The position numbers and the translations under genes are program-made. From NCBI GenBank assembly GCA_937935075.1, contig CALGYB010000040.1, positions 1-64,000 of the forward strand: a DNA stretch of 64,000 nucleotides. Direction: 5' to 3'. Shown here one piece after another: positions 10,122-20,474 of the stretch. Below the pieces are notes generated by a model. It did no database searches. It was not told the origin of the DNA and saw only the letters and a list, made by a program, of their open reading frames with translations. This DNA comes from an uncultured Roseiflexus sp. (GTDB taxonomy: Bacteria; Chloroflexota; Chloroflexia; Chloroflexales; Roseiflexaceae). Each line of letters starts with the position of its first letter. The stretch's first letter is position 1.

Positions 10122-10997
10122 ATGTCGCAACGGGTGCGCTGGCGTCTGGCAGGGTGGCTGATCGTCACGCTGGGTGCGCTGATGCTGCTTGCGGCTGCAC
10201 TGCCATCGGTGCGTCTGGAAGCGGGGAAGCCATTTCCGTATGATCTGTTTGCGCTACCCGGACTGGGGCGCCCTTCCGTTCCCGGCGGCTTTGTAGACCT
10301 GGCATGGGTGGGAACAGTACTGCTCGTCCTGGGCGCGTTTGTTGTGCTCATGACGCTCTTCTCGCGCGATTTTCGACGCTGGCTGGTGCGCAATCTGCCA
10401 ATCTATCCGCTCGTGATGTTGACGGTCTACCTGCTTATGGCGAACCTGCGACCGCCGCTTTTCGAGCCGCGCAGCGCGCCAGGGCAGGCGGCTGGCGCGC
10501 CCAATCAGGCGTCTGAGACGCCGGACGGTGTGGTTCCGCCCGATCTGGTGACGAATCCGCCGGCGTGGCTCGTGACCTTGATCAGTGTGGCGATTGCAGC
10601 CGGGATGGCGCTGGCGGCATGGTGGGTGGTGCGGCGGTTCCCGAAGCGCGCTCCTGCGAACATCGGCGATGAGATCGCCGCCAGTGCGCAGGCTGCCCTG
10701 CGCAACCTCGAAGCGGGCGTCGATCTGCGTGATGCCGTCACTCGCTGCTATGTCGAGATGGTGCGTATTCTGCACACGGAACGCGGCATCGTGCGTGATC
10801 CCGATATGACGGCGCGTGAATTCGAGCAACGTCTGGCGCGCACCGGTCTTGCCGCTCCCCATATTCGACGCCTCACGCGACTATTCGAGGCGGTACGCTA
10901 CAGCTCGCGCGCGCCTGGTCCGCGTGAAGCGCGCGAAGCAGAAGCATGCCTGCGGGAAATCGTCGAAGCCTATCAGTTGCGTAGCGGCGGGCGCTGA
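10122..10997 (+). CDS. Membrane protein with C-terminal DUF4129-like domain
   Basis: Predicted TM helices then DLRDAVTRCYVEMVRILHTERGIVRDPDMTAREFEQRLARTGL; upstream of MoxR/DUF58. Confidence 0.75.
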   Translation: MSQRVRWRLAGWLIVTLGALMLLAAALPSVRLEAGKPFPYDLFALPGLGRPSVPGGFVDLAWVGTVLLVLGAFVVLMTLFSRDFRRWLVRNLPIYPLVMLTVYLLMANLRPPLFEPRSAPGQAAGAPNQASETPDGVVPPDLVTNPPAWLVTLISVAIAAGMALAAWWVVRRFPKRAPANIGDEIAASAQAALRNLEAGVDLRDAVTRCYVEMVRILHTERGIVRDPDMTAREFEQRLARTGLAAPHIRRLTRLFEAVRYSSRAPGPREAREAEACLREIVEAYQLRSGGR

Positions 10998-11007
10998 GCG
11001 TCTGTCG

Positions 11008-11130
11008 GAACTTCACGGCACAAAGCAACCACGAAGGTCACAAACGGACACAAAGGAAAGGCGCTTCATCTTTCACCTTCGTGCGCTTCGGGTCCTTGGT
11101 GGTGAAGCCTTTTTGCAGTGGACTCAATCA
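11008..11130. repeat. Dispersed imperfect-palindrome element, copy 2
   Basis: CACGGCACAAAGCAACCACGAAGGTCACAAACGGACACAAAGG...CACCTTCGTGCGCTTCGGGTCCTTGGTGGTGAAGCCTTTTTGCAGTGGACTCA. Confidence 0.75.
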
Positions 11131-11137
11131 TAAAATC

Positions 11138-11761
11138 ATGGAACCTGCAGGAGGCTTCTGGACGAAAGCCGGAAATGGCATGTGGCGGCAACGACTGATC
11201 GTGATTCTGGCGCTGGCGGCGGCGGTGGAGATTGTTGCACTGGGTATTCGCGGCTTGCTCGAAGATACCCTGATCAGGCCGCTGCTGTATGCGATTTGGG
11301 GGGCGATACGGATTTTCGAGAGCATCCCGCAGGGAATGATATGGCTCGCATTTGTGGCAGCAACAGGCATCGTGGCACTGGCGAGCATCTGGGGGGGACG
11401 GCGAGGGGAGGTTCGCCGCAACCCGGATACTGCTCTACGCGGGCGGGTCTATGAATGGCTGCGGCTGGTAATGCTGGCGCAGCGGCATGAGTATTCGCGC
11501 TGGCGTCTGGCGCAGCGCCTGATGCTGTTACTGACAGAAACCATTGCTGCGCGTGAGCGTATCGAGTTGCGCGTCGCCCGGCAACGCATTACATCCGGCG
11601 ATCTTGATGCGCCGCCACAGGTGATTGCATTTCTCCGCGCCGGCGCCGATTCATATCGGCCACGCCAGCGCACGTTGCTGTCACGCAGTGATGCCTCGCC
11701 GCTCGACGTTGATCTGGAACGGGTGATTGTTGTCGTTGAGCGCCTCGTGCGCGACAAGTGA
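11138..11761 (+). CDS. Membrane protein of MoxR-DUF58 cluster
   Basis: MEPAGGFWTKAGNGMW start; two TM segments then basic soluble region; between DUF4129-like and MoxR genes. ORF-track start lies inside the dispersed element. Confidence 0.65.
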   Translation: MEPAGGFWTKAGNGMWRQRLIVILALAAAVEIVALGIRGLLEDTLIRPLLYAIWGAIRIFESIPQGMIWLAFVAATGIVALASIWGGRRGEVRRNPDTALRGRVYEWLRLVMLAQRHEYSRWRLAQRLMLLLTETIAARERIELRVARQRITSGDLDAPPQVIAFLRAGADSYRPRQRTLLSRSDASPLDVDLERVIVVVERLVRDK

Positions 11762-11770
11762 TGCTGTGTT

Positions 11771-12727
11771 ATGTCCGATACCTATGCTGATGTCGCCGCG
11801 CTTGGGCAGCGCGTGATTGCCCAAGTCGAACGGGTGATTGTGGGAAAGCGGGCGGTGCTCGAACAGATTATGGCGGCAGCGCTCGCCGGCGGGCATGTAT
11901 TGCTCGAGGATTATCCCGGGTTGGCGAAAACACTGATTGCGCGCAGCTTCGCCGCTGCGCTCGGTCTCGAGTTTCGCCGCATTCAGTTCACGCCCGATCT
12001 GCTGCCGGGTGACATTACCGGCGGCTATGTCTACAACCGTGCGGCAGAGCGCTTCGAGTTACGGCGCGGACCGATTTTCGCCAATATTGTCCTGGCTGAC
12101 GAGATCAATCGCGCCTCGCCCAAAACACAGTCGGCGCTGCTCGAAGCGATGCAGGAACGCCAGGTGACCCTCGAGGGCGAAACGATGCCGCTGCCAGATC
12201 CGTTCCTGGTGCTGGCGACGCAGAACCCTATCGAGTATGAGGGCACATTCCCGCTGCCCGAAGCCCAACTCGACCGCTTCTTGATGAAACTCTCAATCGG
12301 CTATCCATCGTTGGAGGAAGAGCGCGAGATTCTGCGCCGCCGGCGGGAACGCCGCAGTGACGATGCAGTGATCGAACAGGTCACCGACGCAGCAGAATTG
12401 CTGGCGATCCGCGACACGATTGAAGATGTGTACGTTGATGCCGACATCGAGGACTACATCGTGCGGTTGGTCGCCGCCACACGCACCGATGCGCGGGTGG
12501 CGGTCGGCGCAAGCCCGCGCGGGTCGCTGGCGCTGCTCAAACTGGCGCGGGTGCGCGCAGCGCTCGATGGTCGCGATTTCGTCATCCCTGATGATGTCAA
12601 GGTCTTTGTGCGCCCCGCGCTGGCACACCGTCTCATTCTGACCCCAGATCTCTGGATGCAACGCCGCGCCGCCGATGAGATTCTCGCATCGGCGCTCCAT
12701 GCGACTCCCGCACCGGTTCTGCGATGA
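11771..12727 (+). CDS. MoxR-family AAA ATPase
   Basis: HVLLEDYPGLAKTLIARSFAAALGLEFRRIQFTPDLLPGDITG, DEINRASPKTQSALLEAMQE. Confidence 0.95.
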   Translation: MSDTYADVAALGQRVIAQVERVIVGKRAVLEQIMAAALAGGHVLLEDYPGLAKTLIARSFAAALGLEFRRIQFTPDLLPGDITGGYVYNRAAERFELRRGPIFANIVLADEINRASPKTQSALLEAMQERQVTLEGETMPLPDPFLVLATQNPIEYEGTFPLPEAQLDRFLMKLSIGYPSLEEEREILRRRRERRSDDAVIEQVTDAAELLAIRDTIEDVYVDADIEDYIVRLVAATRTDARVAVGASPRGSLALLKLARVRAALDGRDFVIPDDVKVFVRPALAHRLILTPDLWMQRRAADEILASALHATPAPVLR

Positions 12728-13983
12728 CCGCTCTATCCGATAACCGCACCCTGATCGCCCTCGGCGCGCTGGCGTTTGGTATGGCGCTGCTTGGGCTTGC
12801 CACCCTCAATGGCGCACTGATCGCGCTCGCCATTCCACCAGCGATCTTTGTCGGTGCGGCGCTGCTCGATACCCCAGACGATCTGCATGTGCAGGCGACA
12901 CGCACTCTGAGCACGGAGCGTACATCTCCAGGAGCGATGATCGACGTGCGAGTCGCAATCACCAACTGCGGTCCGCGAACCGTGTCGGTTCTGTTCGAGG
13001 ATGTCATCCCTGCAGGGCTGGAACTGACCGGCGGTCAATCCGCCTGCCTGACCCTGCTGGCGCCGGGCGCGACGGCGACCCTCGCATATACCGTGCGCGG
13101 TGTGCGCGGTTTTTATCATTTCAGCGGCGTGCAGGCGACGGTGAGCGATCGCCTGGGGCTGAATCGTCGCACGATGGCCGTGGCGGCGCCGGGAAACATT
13201 TTGATCATGCCCGAAGTGGCGCGCCTGACTCGCCTCGGCATTCATCCGCGGCGTACGCGCATCTTCTCCGGGACCATTCCGGCGCGACAGGGCGGGGCCG
13301 GCGTCGAGTTCTTCGGCGTGCGTGAGTATCAGGCGGGCGATCCGGTTCGCTGGATGAACAACCGCGCTACTGCACGCTTTCCTGGTTCGCTGTATGTCAA
13401 TGAATTTGAGCAGGAGCGCGTCGCCGATATCGGTATTATTCTCGATGCGCGGCGTGGAAGCGATGTGCAGGGGAACCATCACACCCTGTTCGAGTATAGC
13501 GTGCAGGCCGCCGCGGCGCTGGCGGATGCGCTCATCAGCCAGGGAAACCGGGTAGGGCTGCTGATCTACGGTCATGCCATCGAGTGGACGTTTCCCGGCT
13601 ATGGCAAAATGCAGCGCGAAAAGGTGCTGCGCGCGCTGGCGCAGGCACGCACCGGCGACCGCGCCGCTCTTGCAAGTTTGGCGGACATTCCGACGCGCCT
13701 GTTTCCGGCGCGCTCCCAGATTGTTCTGGTAAGCCCGCTGCAACCCGGTGATGCATCGCCGATTCTTCATATGCGCGCGCATGGGTATGACGTGCTGATC
13801 ATCAGTCCCGATCCGGTGGCATTCGAGGCGACAACAATCGGCGTCGTGGCAGATCTGGCAGTGCGGATCGCGCGGGTCGAACGCCAGGCGCTGTTGCAAC
13901 GCCTGCTCATGGCCGGCGTGCGCATCGTCGATTGGAATGTCGAGACGCCACTGGCGCTGGCGCTGGCGCGCTTCCATCGCTGA
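12724..13983 (+). CDS. DUF58 domain protein
   Basis: FFGVREYQAGDPVRWMNNRATARFPGSLYVNEFEQE typical DUF58 core; start overlaps moxR stop. Confidence 0.92.
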   Translation: MTALSDNRTLIALGALAFGMALLGLATLNGALIALAIPPAIFVGAALLDTPDDLHVQATRTLSTERTSPGAMIDVRVAITNCGPRTVSVLFEDVIPAGLELTGGQSACLTLLAPGATATLAYTVRGVRGFYHFSGVQATVSDRLGLNRRTMAVAAPGNILIMPEVARLTRLGIHPRRTRIFSGTIPARQGGAGVEFFGVREYQAGDPVRWMNNRATARFPGSLYVNEFEQERVADIGIILDARRGSDVQGNHHTLFEYSVQAAAALADALISQGNRVGLLIYGHAIEWTFPGYGKMQREKVLRALAQARTGDRAALASLADIPTRLFPARSQIVLVSPLQPGDASPILHMRAHGYDVLIISPDPVAFEATTIGVVADLAVRIARVERQALLQRLLMAGVRIVDWNVETPLALALARFHR

Positions 13984-14052
13984 TCAATGTCGCAATTCTG
14001 TGCTATACTGCAATCGCTAAGAGCGTTCATTGATGAGGGAAAGGGGGCGACG

Positions 14053-14970
14053 ATGAGTGTAGCAGCGCCTGAGACAAAACCGACGATCATCTATCCCGAA
14101 AGCGATGGGCAACCAATGGCGGATAACACGTTGCAGTTTCGCTGGATCGTTGTGGTACAGGGGAATCTGGCCGCACTCTTTGCCGACCGACCGGATGTTT
14201 TCGTGGCGGGGGATCTTTTATGGTATCCGGTGGAAGGGCGCCCCGACATTCGTCGTGCGCCGGATGTTATGGTTGCCATCGGGCGGCCCAAGGGGGATCG
14301 CGGCGCATATCTTCAGTGGGAAGAGGGCGGACAGCCGCCGCAGGTGGTCTTTGAAATACTGTCTCCCAGCAACACATTCAGTGAGATGGCGCGCAAACTT
14401 GAGTTTTACGAGCGCTACGGCGTCAGCGAGTATTATGTAATCGACCCGCAGCACGGCGATGTGGCCGGTTGGGTGCGTCAGGGTGAGCGGCTGCATGTCA
14501 TTGATGACATGAACGGATGGTCCAGTCCGCTGTTGGGAGTCCGGTTTACCGTGACGGACGAAGGTGTCACCCTCTTCTATCCGGATGGTCGTCCATTTCT
14601 GACCTTTGAGGAAGTGGTACGGGCGCGCGCGGAGGCAGAGGAGCGCGCGCAGCGCGAAGCGGAGCGCGCGCAGCGCGAAGCGGAGCGCGCGCAGCGCGAA
14701 GCGGAGCGCGCGCAGCGCGAAGCGGAACGCGCGCAGCGCGAAGCGGAGCATGCGCAGCGCGAGGCGGAACGCGCGCAGCGCGAAGCGGAACGCGCGCAGC
14801 AGGAGGCACTCGCACGTGCGGCGGCGGAGGAGCAGGCGCAGCGCGAAGCGGCGGCGCGCGCGGCGGCGGAGGAGCAGGCACGGCGCGAAGCAGAGCGGGC
14901 GGCGCGTCTGGCGGAACGCTTGCGGGCGCTGGGCATTGATCCTGATGATGTTTCCACAGGACAGTCCTGA
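14053..14970 (+). CDS. Uma2-family (DUF820) putative restriction endonuclease-like protein with repetitive coiled-coil tail
   Basis: RRAPDVMVAIGRPKGDRGAY...PPQVVFEILSPSNTFSEMARKLEFYERYGVSEYYVIDP; tail of AQREAER heptapeptides. Confidence 0.9.
   Translation: MSVAAPETKPTIIYPESDGQPMADNTLQFRWIVVVQGNLAALFADRPDVFVAGDLLWYPVEGRPDIRRAPDVMVAIGRPKGDRGAYLQWEEGGQPPQVVFEILSPSNTFSEMARKLEFYERYGVSEYYVIDPQHGDVAGWVRQGERLHVIDDMNGWSSPLLGVRFTVTDEGVTLFYPDGRPFLTFEEVVRARAEAEERAQREAERAQREAERAQREAERAQREAERAQREAEHAQREAERAQREAERAQQEALARAAAEEQAQREAAARAAAEEQARREAERAARLAERLRALGIDPDDVSTGQS
14641..14808. repeat. 21-bp in-frame tandem repeat (about 8 units)
   Basis: GAGCGCGCGCAGCGCGAAGCG reiterated, encodes ERAQREA. Confidence 0.95.
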
Positions 14971-15005
14971 ACCGTGGCGGTTGCAGGCAGTGCAGGTGTC
15001 CATCG

Positions 15006-15533
15006 ATGCGAACGTTGTATTCCAGTGGCGTGTTGATGATTACCGGAGCGATCAGTCTGGCGGCGGCATGTCTGGCTGGCGGGCTGATAGCAGTTGGTGA
15101 AACGATTTTGGCGCTGGCGCCGGTAGCGCTTGGCGGCATATGGGCAGCCGGGGTCGTCCTTCAGCAACGCTGGTCGCGTGTCGTTGCATTGCCGGGGATG
15201 ATTATCGTCGCTGTGAGCGCGACATTTACTCAGGTCATGCCGCTCGTTCCTCTCATAGGGCTGGTTATGACGCTGGTTGCATGGAACCTCGATGACCTGG
15301 AGCGGCGTTTGTCGCAAACTAATCGTGTTGTCGATGAGCAGAGACTGCGGCGTGTCCATATTGCTCGTCTACTGGTCGTCGCTGGCGTGTCGCTTGGCAT
15401 TGGCGGTCTGGCGTCGGTTGTTCGCTTTGAGATCGGCGCAATCGGCGCGTTGATCCTTGGGATGCTGGCAGTGCTGGGTCTCAGCCGAATGATGACGCTG
15501 GTGCGCCGGATGACGCAGGATGTTCAGCAGTGA
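15006..15533 (+). CDS. Small membrane protein
   Basis: Several hydrophobic segments; stop overlaps hisG start. Confidence 0.6.
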   Translation: MRTLYSSGVLMITGAISLAAACLAGGLIAVGETILALAPVALGGIWAAGVVLQQRWSRVVALPGMIIVAVSATFTQVMPLVPLIGLVMTLVAWNLDDLERRLSQTNRVVDEQRLRRVHIARLLVVAGVSLGIGGLASVVRFEIGAIGALILGMLAVLGLSRMMTLVRRMTQDVQQ

Positions 15534-16552
15534 TGACGATTCGTTTTGCCATACCGTCAAAAGGCAGTCTGTACGATGGCACGATTGCCTTTCTTGAGAG
15601 CGCCGGGCTGCGGGTGTCGCGGCCGAATCCCCGCCGCTACACGGCATCCATTCGCGCTCTTCCTGGCGCCGATGTGCTGCTCCACCGACCGACCGACATC
15701 GTCGAGAAAGTGGCGGCAGGTGAAATCGAACTGGGTATCAGCGGACTTGATCTGGTAGAGGAATTGCGTGGCGACCGCGATGACCCTATCGTGCTTTTCG
15801 ATGATCTTGGCTATGGCGCTGCCGAACTGGTGGTCGCCGTACCGGAAACCTGGATCGATGTCATCTCCCGGCACGATCTGGCGGATCTGGCCGTGGAACT
15901 GCACGCTCAAGGGCGACCGCTGCGCATTGCAACCAAGTATCCGTCGCTGACGCGCCGTTTCTGCTATGCGAACGGCATCAACTACTTCCGCCTGGTTGAG
16001 TCACAGGGCGCGACAGAAGCGGCGCCGGGACTCGGCTATGCTGACATTATTGTCGATATTACCGAAACCGGCGTCACGCTGCGCGATAATCAGTTGAAGA
16101 TCATCGGCGAGCCGATCCTCCGTACTCAAGCATGCCTGATTGCCAGTCGTCGGTGCCTGCGCGCCAATCCTGCGGCGCTGGCGGCGACCCGCACGGTGCT
16201 GGAACTCGTCGAAGCACGACGGCGGGCGCGCCGTTTTGTCCAGGTGACGGCCAACATCGCCGGGGAGTCGCTGGAAGATGTGGGGCGACGTGTAGGCGCC
16301 CGTCCCGATCTGGCGGGCGTGCAGGGACCGACGATTTCGCCGGTCTGGCCCTGTACGCCGCGTGCAGCGGGCGCGCCTGGCTGGTACATGGTGACGCTGC
16401 TCGTGCCGCAGGAGCGCGTGCTCGATCTGGTGGCGCACCTGCGTCAGTTAGGCGGCGATACGATCGCAGTGATGCCGGCGCAGTATGTGTTCGACGCGAC
16501 TTGCAACAGGTATGAACATTTGATTGCGCTGCTCGAGGAACAATCCCTATGA
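15533..16552 (+). CDS. hisG: ATP phosphoribosyltransferase, long form
   Basis: [57 protein letters not shown]-terminal regulatory domain [33 protein letters not shown]. Confidence 0.93.
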   Translation: MTIRFAIPSKGSLYDGTIAFLESAGLRVSRPNPRRYTASIRALPGADVLLHRPTDIVEKVAAGEIELGISGLDLVEELRGDRDDPIVLFDDLGYGAAELVVAVPETWIDVISRHDLADLAVELHAQGRPLRIATKYPSLTRRFCYANGINYFRLVESQGATEAAPGLGYADIIVDITETGVTLRDNQLKIIGEPILRTQACLIASRRCLRANPAALAATRTVLELVEARRRARRFVQVTANIAGESLEDVGRRVGARPDLAGVQGPTISPVWPCTPRAAGAPGWYMVTLLVPQERVLDLVAHLRQLGGDTIAVMPAQYVFDATCNRYEHLIALLEEQSL

Positions 16553-17901
16553 CGATTCCGATCTTCGATGATCTTGCGGTTGCCCGTCGCACCATCCTGC
16601 GACGGGCGCCCTTCGACGAAATCGACGTGCCGGTGACGCTGCTCAATGCCATTGAACAGCGGTTTGGCGCACGGTTGACGCCTGCCGAAGCGGTTGACCG
16701 CATCATCCATGATGTGCGCGAGCGCGGCGACGATGCACTGCGCGACTGGTCGCAGCGCCTTGATGACTATACCGGTCCGCTGGAAGTTTCGGCAGAACAG
16801 TGCACCGCAGCATTTGCCGCCCTCGATCCCGATCTGCGCAGCGCAATCGAACTGGCGATCGGCGAACTGACACGCTTCCATCGACGTCAGGCGCGCACCT
16901 CATGGGTCGAGTTCGGCCCTGAAGGCGCGCTGGGGCAGATTGTCACTCCATTGCAGCGAGTTGGCGTCTACGTTCCGGGAGGCGCTGCACCGCTTCCGTC
17001 ATCGCTGCTCCATGCCGCGATCCCGGCGCGAGTGGCCGGTGTGGAGGAGTTGATTGTCTGTACACCGCCGCAGCGCAATGGCGAGGTTGATCCCACTGTG
17101 CTCGCCGCTGCCGCCGCTGCCGGTGTGACGCGGGTGTTTGCTATTGGCGGCGCGCAGGCGATTGCAGCTATGGCATACGGCACAGCAAGCGTGCCGCGCG
17201 TCGATAAGATTGTCGGTCCTGGCAACCTGTTCGTGGTGCTGGCAAAGCGCGCAGTGTATGGCGTTGTCGGGATCGAATCGCTGCCGGGTCCAACAGAGAC
17301 GCTGGTTATTGCCGATGCGCATGCCGATCCGCGGCTGGTTGCCGCCGATCTGCTGGCGCAGGCGGAACATGTGCTCGCGTCCGCTATCCTGGTTACGCCG
17401 GATCGCGCACTGGCTGCACGGGTGCAGGCTGAGGTTGTGCGCCAGATCGAATCGCTGCCGGTGCAGAATGCCGCTGCTGCCGCAGCCGCCGTCAGCGGAC
17501 GCGGCGGGATCGTGCTGGTTCCCGATCTCGATGCCGCCTTCGAGGTCGCCAACGAGTATGCTCCTGAACATCTCTGTCTGCTGGTGGATGATCCGTGGCG
17601 TTATGTCGGGAAGGTGCGCAATGCCGGCGGCGTCTTCCTCGGCGAACGCTCATTCGAGGTGCTTGGCGATTATGTGGCGGGCCCGTCCCACATCATGCCA
17701 ACCGGCGGCACGGCGCGCTTTGCCTCGCCCGTCAACGTGGACGATTTTCGCAAGGTTATCTCGCTCGTTGCATTGAATGATGCGGCGCTGCGCCGGATCG
17801 GATCAGCCGCAGCGCGCCTGGCGGATGCCGAGCGCCTGGCGGCGCACGCAGCAGCGGTGCGGTTGCGCATGGAGTTGAACGCTGAAGGGGGTGAAGGTTG
17901 A
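16549..17901 (+). CDS. hisD: Histidinol dehydrogenase
   Basis: [68 protein letters not shown]. Confidence 0.97.
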   Translation: MTIPIFDDLAVARRTILRRAPFDEIDVPVTLLNAIEQRFGARLTPAEAVDRIIHDVRERGDDALRDWSQRLDDYTGPLEVSAEQCTAAFAALDPDLRSAIELAIGELTRFHRRQARTSWVEFGPEGALGQIVTPLQRVGVYVPGGAAPLPSSLLHAAIPARVAGVEELIVCTPPQRNGEVDPTVLAAAAAAGVTRVFAIGGAQAIAAMAYGTASVPRVDKIVGPGNLFVVLAKRAVYGVVGIESLPGPTETLVIADAHADPRLVAADLLAQAEHVLASAILVTPDRALAARVQAEVVRQIESLPVQNAAAAAAAVSGRGGIVLVPDLDAAFEVANEYAPEHLCLLVDDPWRYVGKVRNAGGVFLGERSFEVLGDYVAGPSHIMPTGGTARFASPVNVDDFRKVISLVALNDAALRRIGSAAARLADAERLAAHAAAVRLRMELNAEGGEG

Positions 17902-18280
17902 ACATGCTTAATCCCACAAAGGCGCGAAGGCGCAAAAATCGGGATGCTGCGAATGGTGAGGGGGCGAAGGTTGAAGATGGCGGACGGGAAGGTTGAAGGT
18001 AGCAGCGGCCATTCGTGCATGACCCGGAATATTGCTCATTGTTCCACGCGAAGCGGACGCTTGAATATCTGGTATGACGGACCGCCGCGCGGTATCAGCC
18101 CCGCTCCGCACTGCCGGTGTGCGTTGACCGTTGCGCCTCGCAAAGCGAACGCTCGAACATTTTATCTGACCGAACGCCACTTGGTATTAGTTCTCGATCC
18201 TTGGTTCTCAGTTCTTAAGGGTCAAGGTCTGGTATAATGCTGATGTGCTGAACCGATGCCACGTAAGGAGGCGGGCTGGT

Positions 18281-18538
18281 ATGCCGTCGAATTTCATTGA
18301 GAGTTTTATCTTTCTCCTGATCGAAGTGTTGTCACTGGCAATCCTGTTTCGCGTGCTGCTCTCGTGGGTCGATCCGCTCGGCAATATGCGGATCACTCAG
18401 GTGCTGCGCGATCTGACGGAACCAATGCTGGCGCCTATTCGCAGCATCCTGCCACAGACGATGATGTTCGACTTTTCGCCAATCATCGCAATGCTGTTGT
18501 TGCAGGCCATCAGTATGCTGATCCGTTCCGCACTGTGA
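18281..18538 (+). CDS. YggT family membrane protein
   Basis: Strong SD TAAGGAGG; LSWVDPLGNMRITQVLRDLTEPMLAPIRSILP. Confidence 0.9.
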   Translation: MPSNFIESFIFLLIEVLSLAILFRVLLSWVDPLGNMRITQVLRDLTEPMLAPIRSILPQTMMFDFSPIIAMLLLQAISMLIRSAL

Positions 18539-18591
18539 ATAAGGGCGCCGTCCTGTACTGAGTTCATCCGCTTCCCTGGAAAGTTCTGTCC

Positions 18592-20262
18592 ATGAGCCAG
18601 GAGGCTACGGTCTCATCTCCAAAGACGAATGAGACGGCAAAGACAGCTTCACGCATCGCGTCCATGCTGACGGGCACGGTCTTTTTATGTGGCGTTGGCA
18701 CGCTGGGCGTCGAGATGATTGCCTCGCGACTGCTTGCTCCCTACTTCGGCACATCGCAGCCGATCTGGGCTGCAATCATCGGTTTAACATTGGTCTATCT
18801 GGCGATTGGGTATCACCTTGGCGGACGCCTTGCCGACCGCTATCCCAACGAGCGCCTCCTCTACTGGATCGTGTTGCTGTCCGGCGTCGCAACGGCGCTG
18901 ATCCCGCCGCTCGCCGCACCTATCCTTGGTTTTGCACAACGCGCAGTCGCGCAACTCGCAGTCGGCGGCTTCATTGGCGCACTGTTCGGCGTGCTGGCGC
19001 TGTTTGCCGTGCCGGTGACGCTGCTGGCAATGGTCGGACCATTTGCCGTGCGCCTGCAATTGCATCGCGCTGCAGCCGGCGTGAAGGTGGCAGGGGCTGC
19101 TGCCGGAACCGTGTCCGCCATCTCAACCGTCGGGTCGATCGTCGGAACCTTCCTTACCGTGCTTGTGCTCATTCCCGCGATTGGCACTTCCGCAACGACG
19201 TATGTGTACGCCGGGTTGCTCGTGGCGCTTGGCGCGGCTGGGGTGCGCGGCTGGGGCGCACTGGCAGCGCTCGCACTGACTGCGGCGCTGGCAGGATATA
19301 CCTTCTTCTCGCCAGGTCCGATCAAAAGCGCCGGATGCGAAGGATGCACGCTGATCGCCGAGTACGAATCGCCCTACAATTACATTCAGGTCGCCACTCG
19401 CCAGGATCCTGAGTATGGTCAGCAGGTCGTGCTCCTGCTGAACGAAGGTCTGGCGATCCATTCGATTTACAATACGGCGTTCGACGGCGATCCGCTCGAT
19501 ACGCTGACCGGCGGTGGTCCGTGGGATTATTTCGCAATTGCGCCATTCGTTGTGCCAGGACGTGACCCGGCAACGGTGCGGCGTCTGGCGATGCTTGGCT
19601 CGGCAGCCGGGACGACACCGGCGCAATTCCTGGCAATCTTCGGACCTGAAACGCATATCGATGCTGTCGAGATCGACCCCATGATTATTGATGTGGGGCG
19701 GCGGTTTTTCAATATGCGCGATGCTTCGACCGGTCCCGATCATCCGAATTACCGGGTATACGCCGAAGATGCGCGCTACTGGCTGGCAACCAGGGGCGGC
19801 GTCTACGATGTCATTGCGATAGATGCCTATCATCAGCCCTACATTCCATTCCATCTGACAACGGTTGAGTTCTTTCGACTGGTACAGCGGCATCTGGCGC
19901 CCGACGGCGTGGCGGTAGTGAATGCAGGGCTGGGACCCAACGGCGACGATCGGTTGAGCCGGGCGATTGTCACGACGATGGAGCAGGTTTTTCCGCAGGT
20001 GATTGTGATCGAAACGGCGCGTCTGAGCAATCAGATCATTATCGGCGTCAATCGGGAGGTCGGCGATGGGTATGCCAACCTGCTCGAAGCGTATACGCGC
20101 CTCGAGCATCCTGCGCTGCGACGCACCCTCGAGCGCGTGTACGTTCCGACGCGCTCGTCTGCGGCGACATCTGCGCCATTCACCGATGATCGCGCCCCGG
20201 TGGAGCGTCTGGTCGATATGCTGATCTTCGATACGTTGACGCGCCAGGCGACCGGCAACTGA
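18592..20262 (+). CDS. Membrane-fused spermidine synthase-like protein
   Basis: N-terminal multi-TM; C-terminal YNYIQVATRQDPEYGQQVVLLLNEGLAIHS...VEIDPMIIDVGRRFF...IAIDAYHQPYIPFHLTTVEFF. Confidence 0.88.
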   Translation: MSQEATVSSPKTNETAKTASRIASMLTGTVFLCGVGTLGVEMIASRLLAPYFGTSQPIWAAIIGLTLVYLAIGYHLGGRLADRYPNERLLYWIVLLSGVATALIPPLAAPILGFAQRAVAQLAVGGFIGALFGVLALFAVPVTLLAMVGPFAVRLQLHRAAAGVKVAGAAAGTVSAISTVGSIVGTFLTVLVLIPAIGTSATTYVYAGLLVALGAAGVRGWGALAALALTAALAGYTFFSPGPIKSAGCEGCTLIAEYESPYNYIQVATRQDPEYGQQVVLLLNEGLAIHSIYNTAFDGDPLDTLTGGGPWDYFAIAPFVVPGRDPATVRRLAMLGSAAGTTPAQFLAIFGPETHIDAVEIDPMIIDVGRRFFNMRDASTGPDHPNYRVYAEDARYWLATRGGVYDVIAIDAYHQPYIPFHLTTVEFFRLVQRHLAPDGVAVVNAGLGPNGDDRLSRAIVTTMEQVFPQVIVIETARLSNQIIIGVNREVGDGYANLLEAYTRLEHPALRRTLERVYVPTRSSAATSAPFTDDRAPVERLVDMLIFDTLTRQATGN

Positions 20263-20474
20263 AGCCGCAGGATGCGTGGATGATGCCGAATTATGTTCTC
20301 AAATGCCAAAGGCACAAGTTCGCGGATGATGAACATCGCTTCGTGACGAGTGAACGCTTGCGTGAAACCGACAGCGGACTTCCGACGAACGATGCTTGCG
20401 GGTTCCACAAATAGGTCCATCAGACGTCTTCACTCTGGTGTCCGCCGCATTGTACTGCCGGGCAGGCGCATTGC

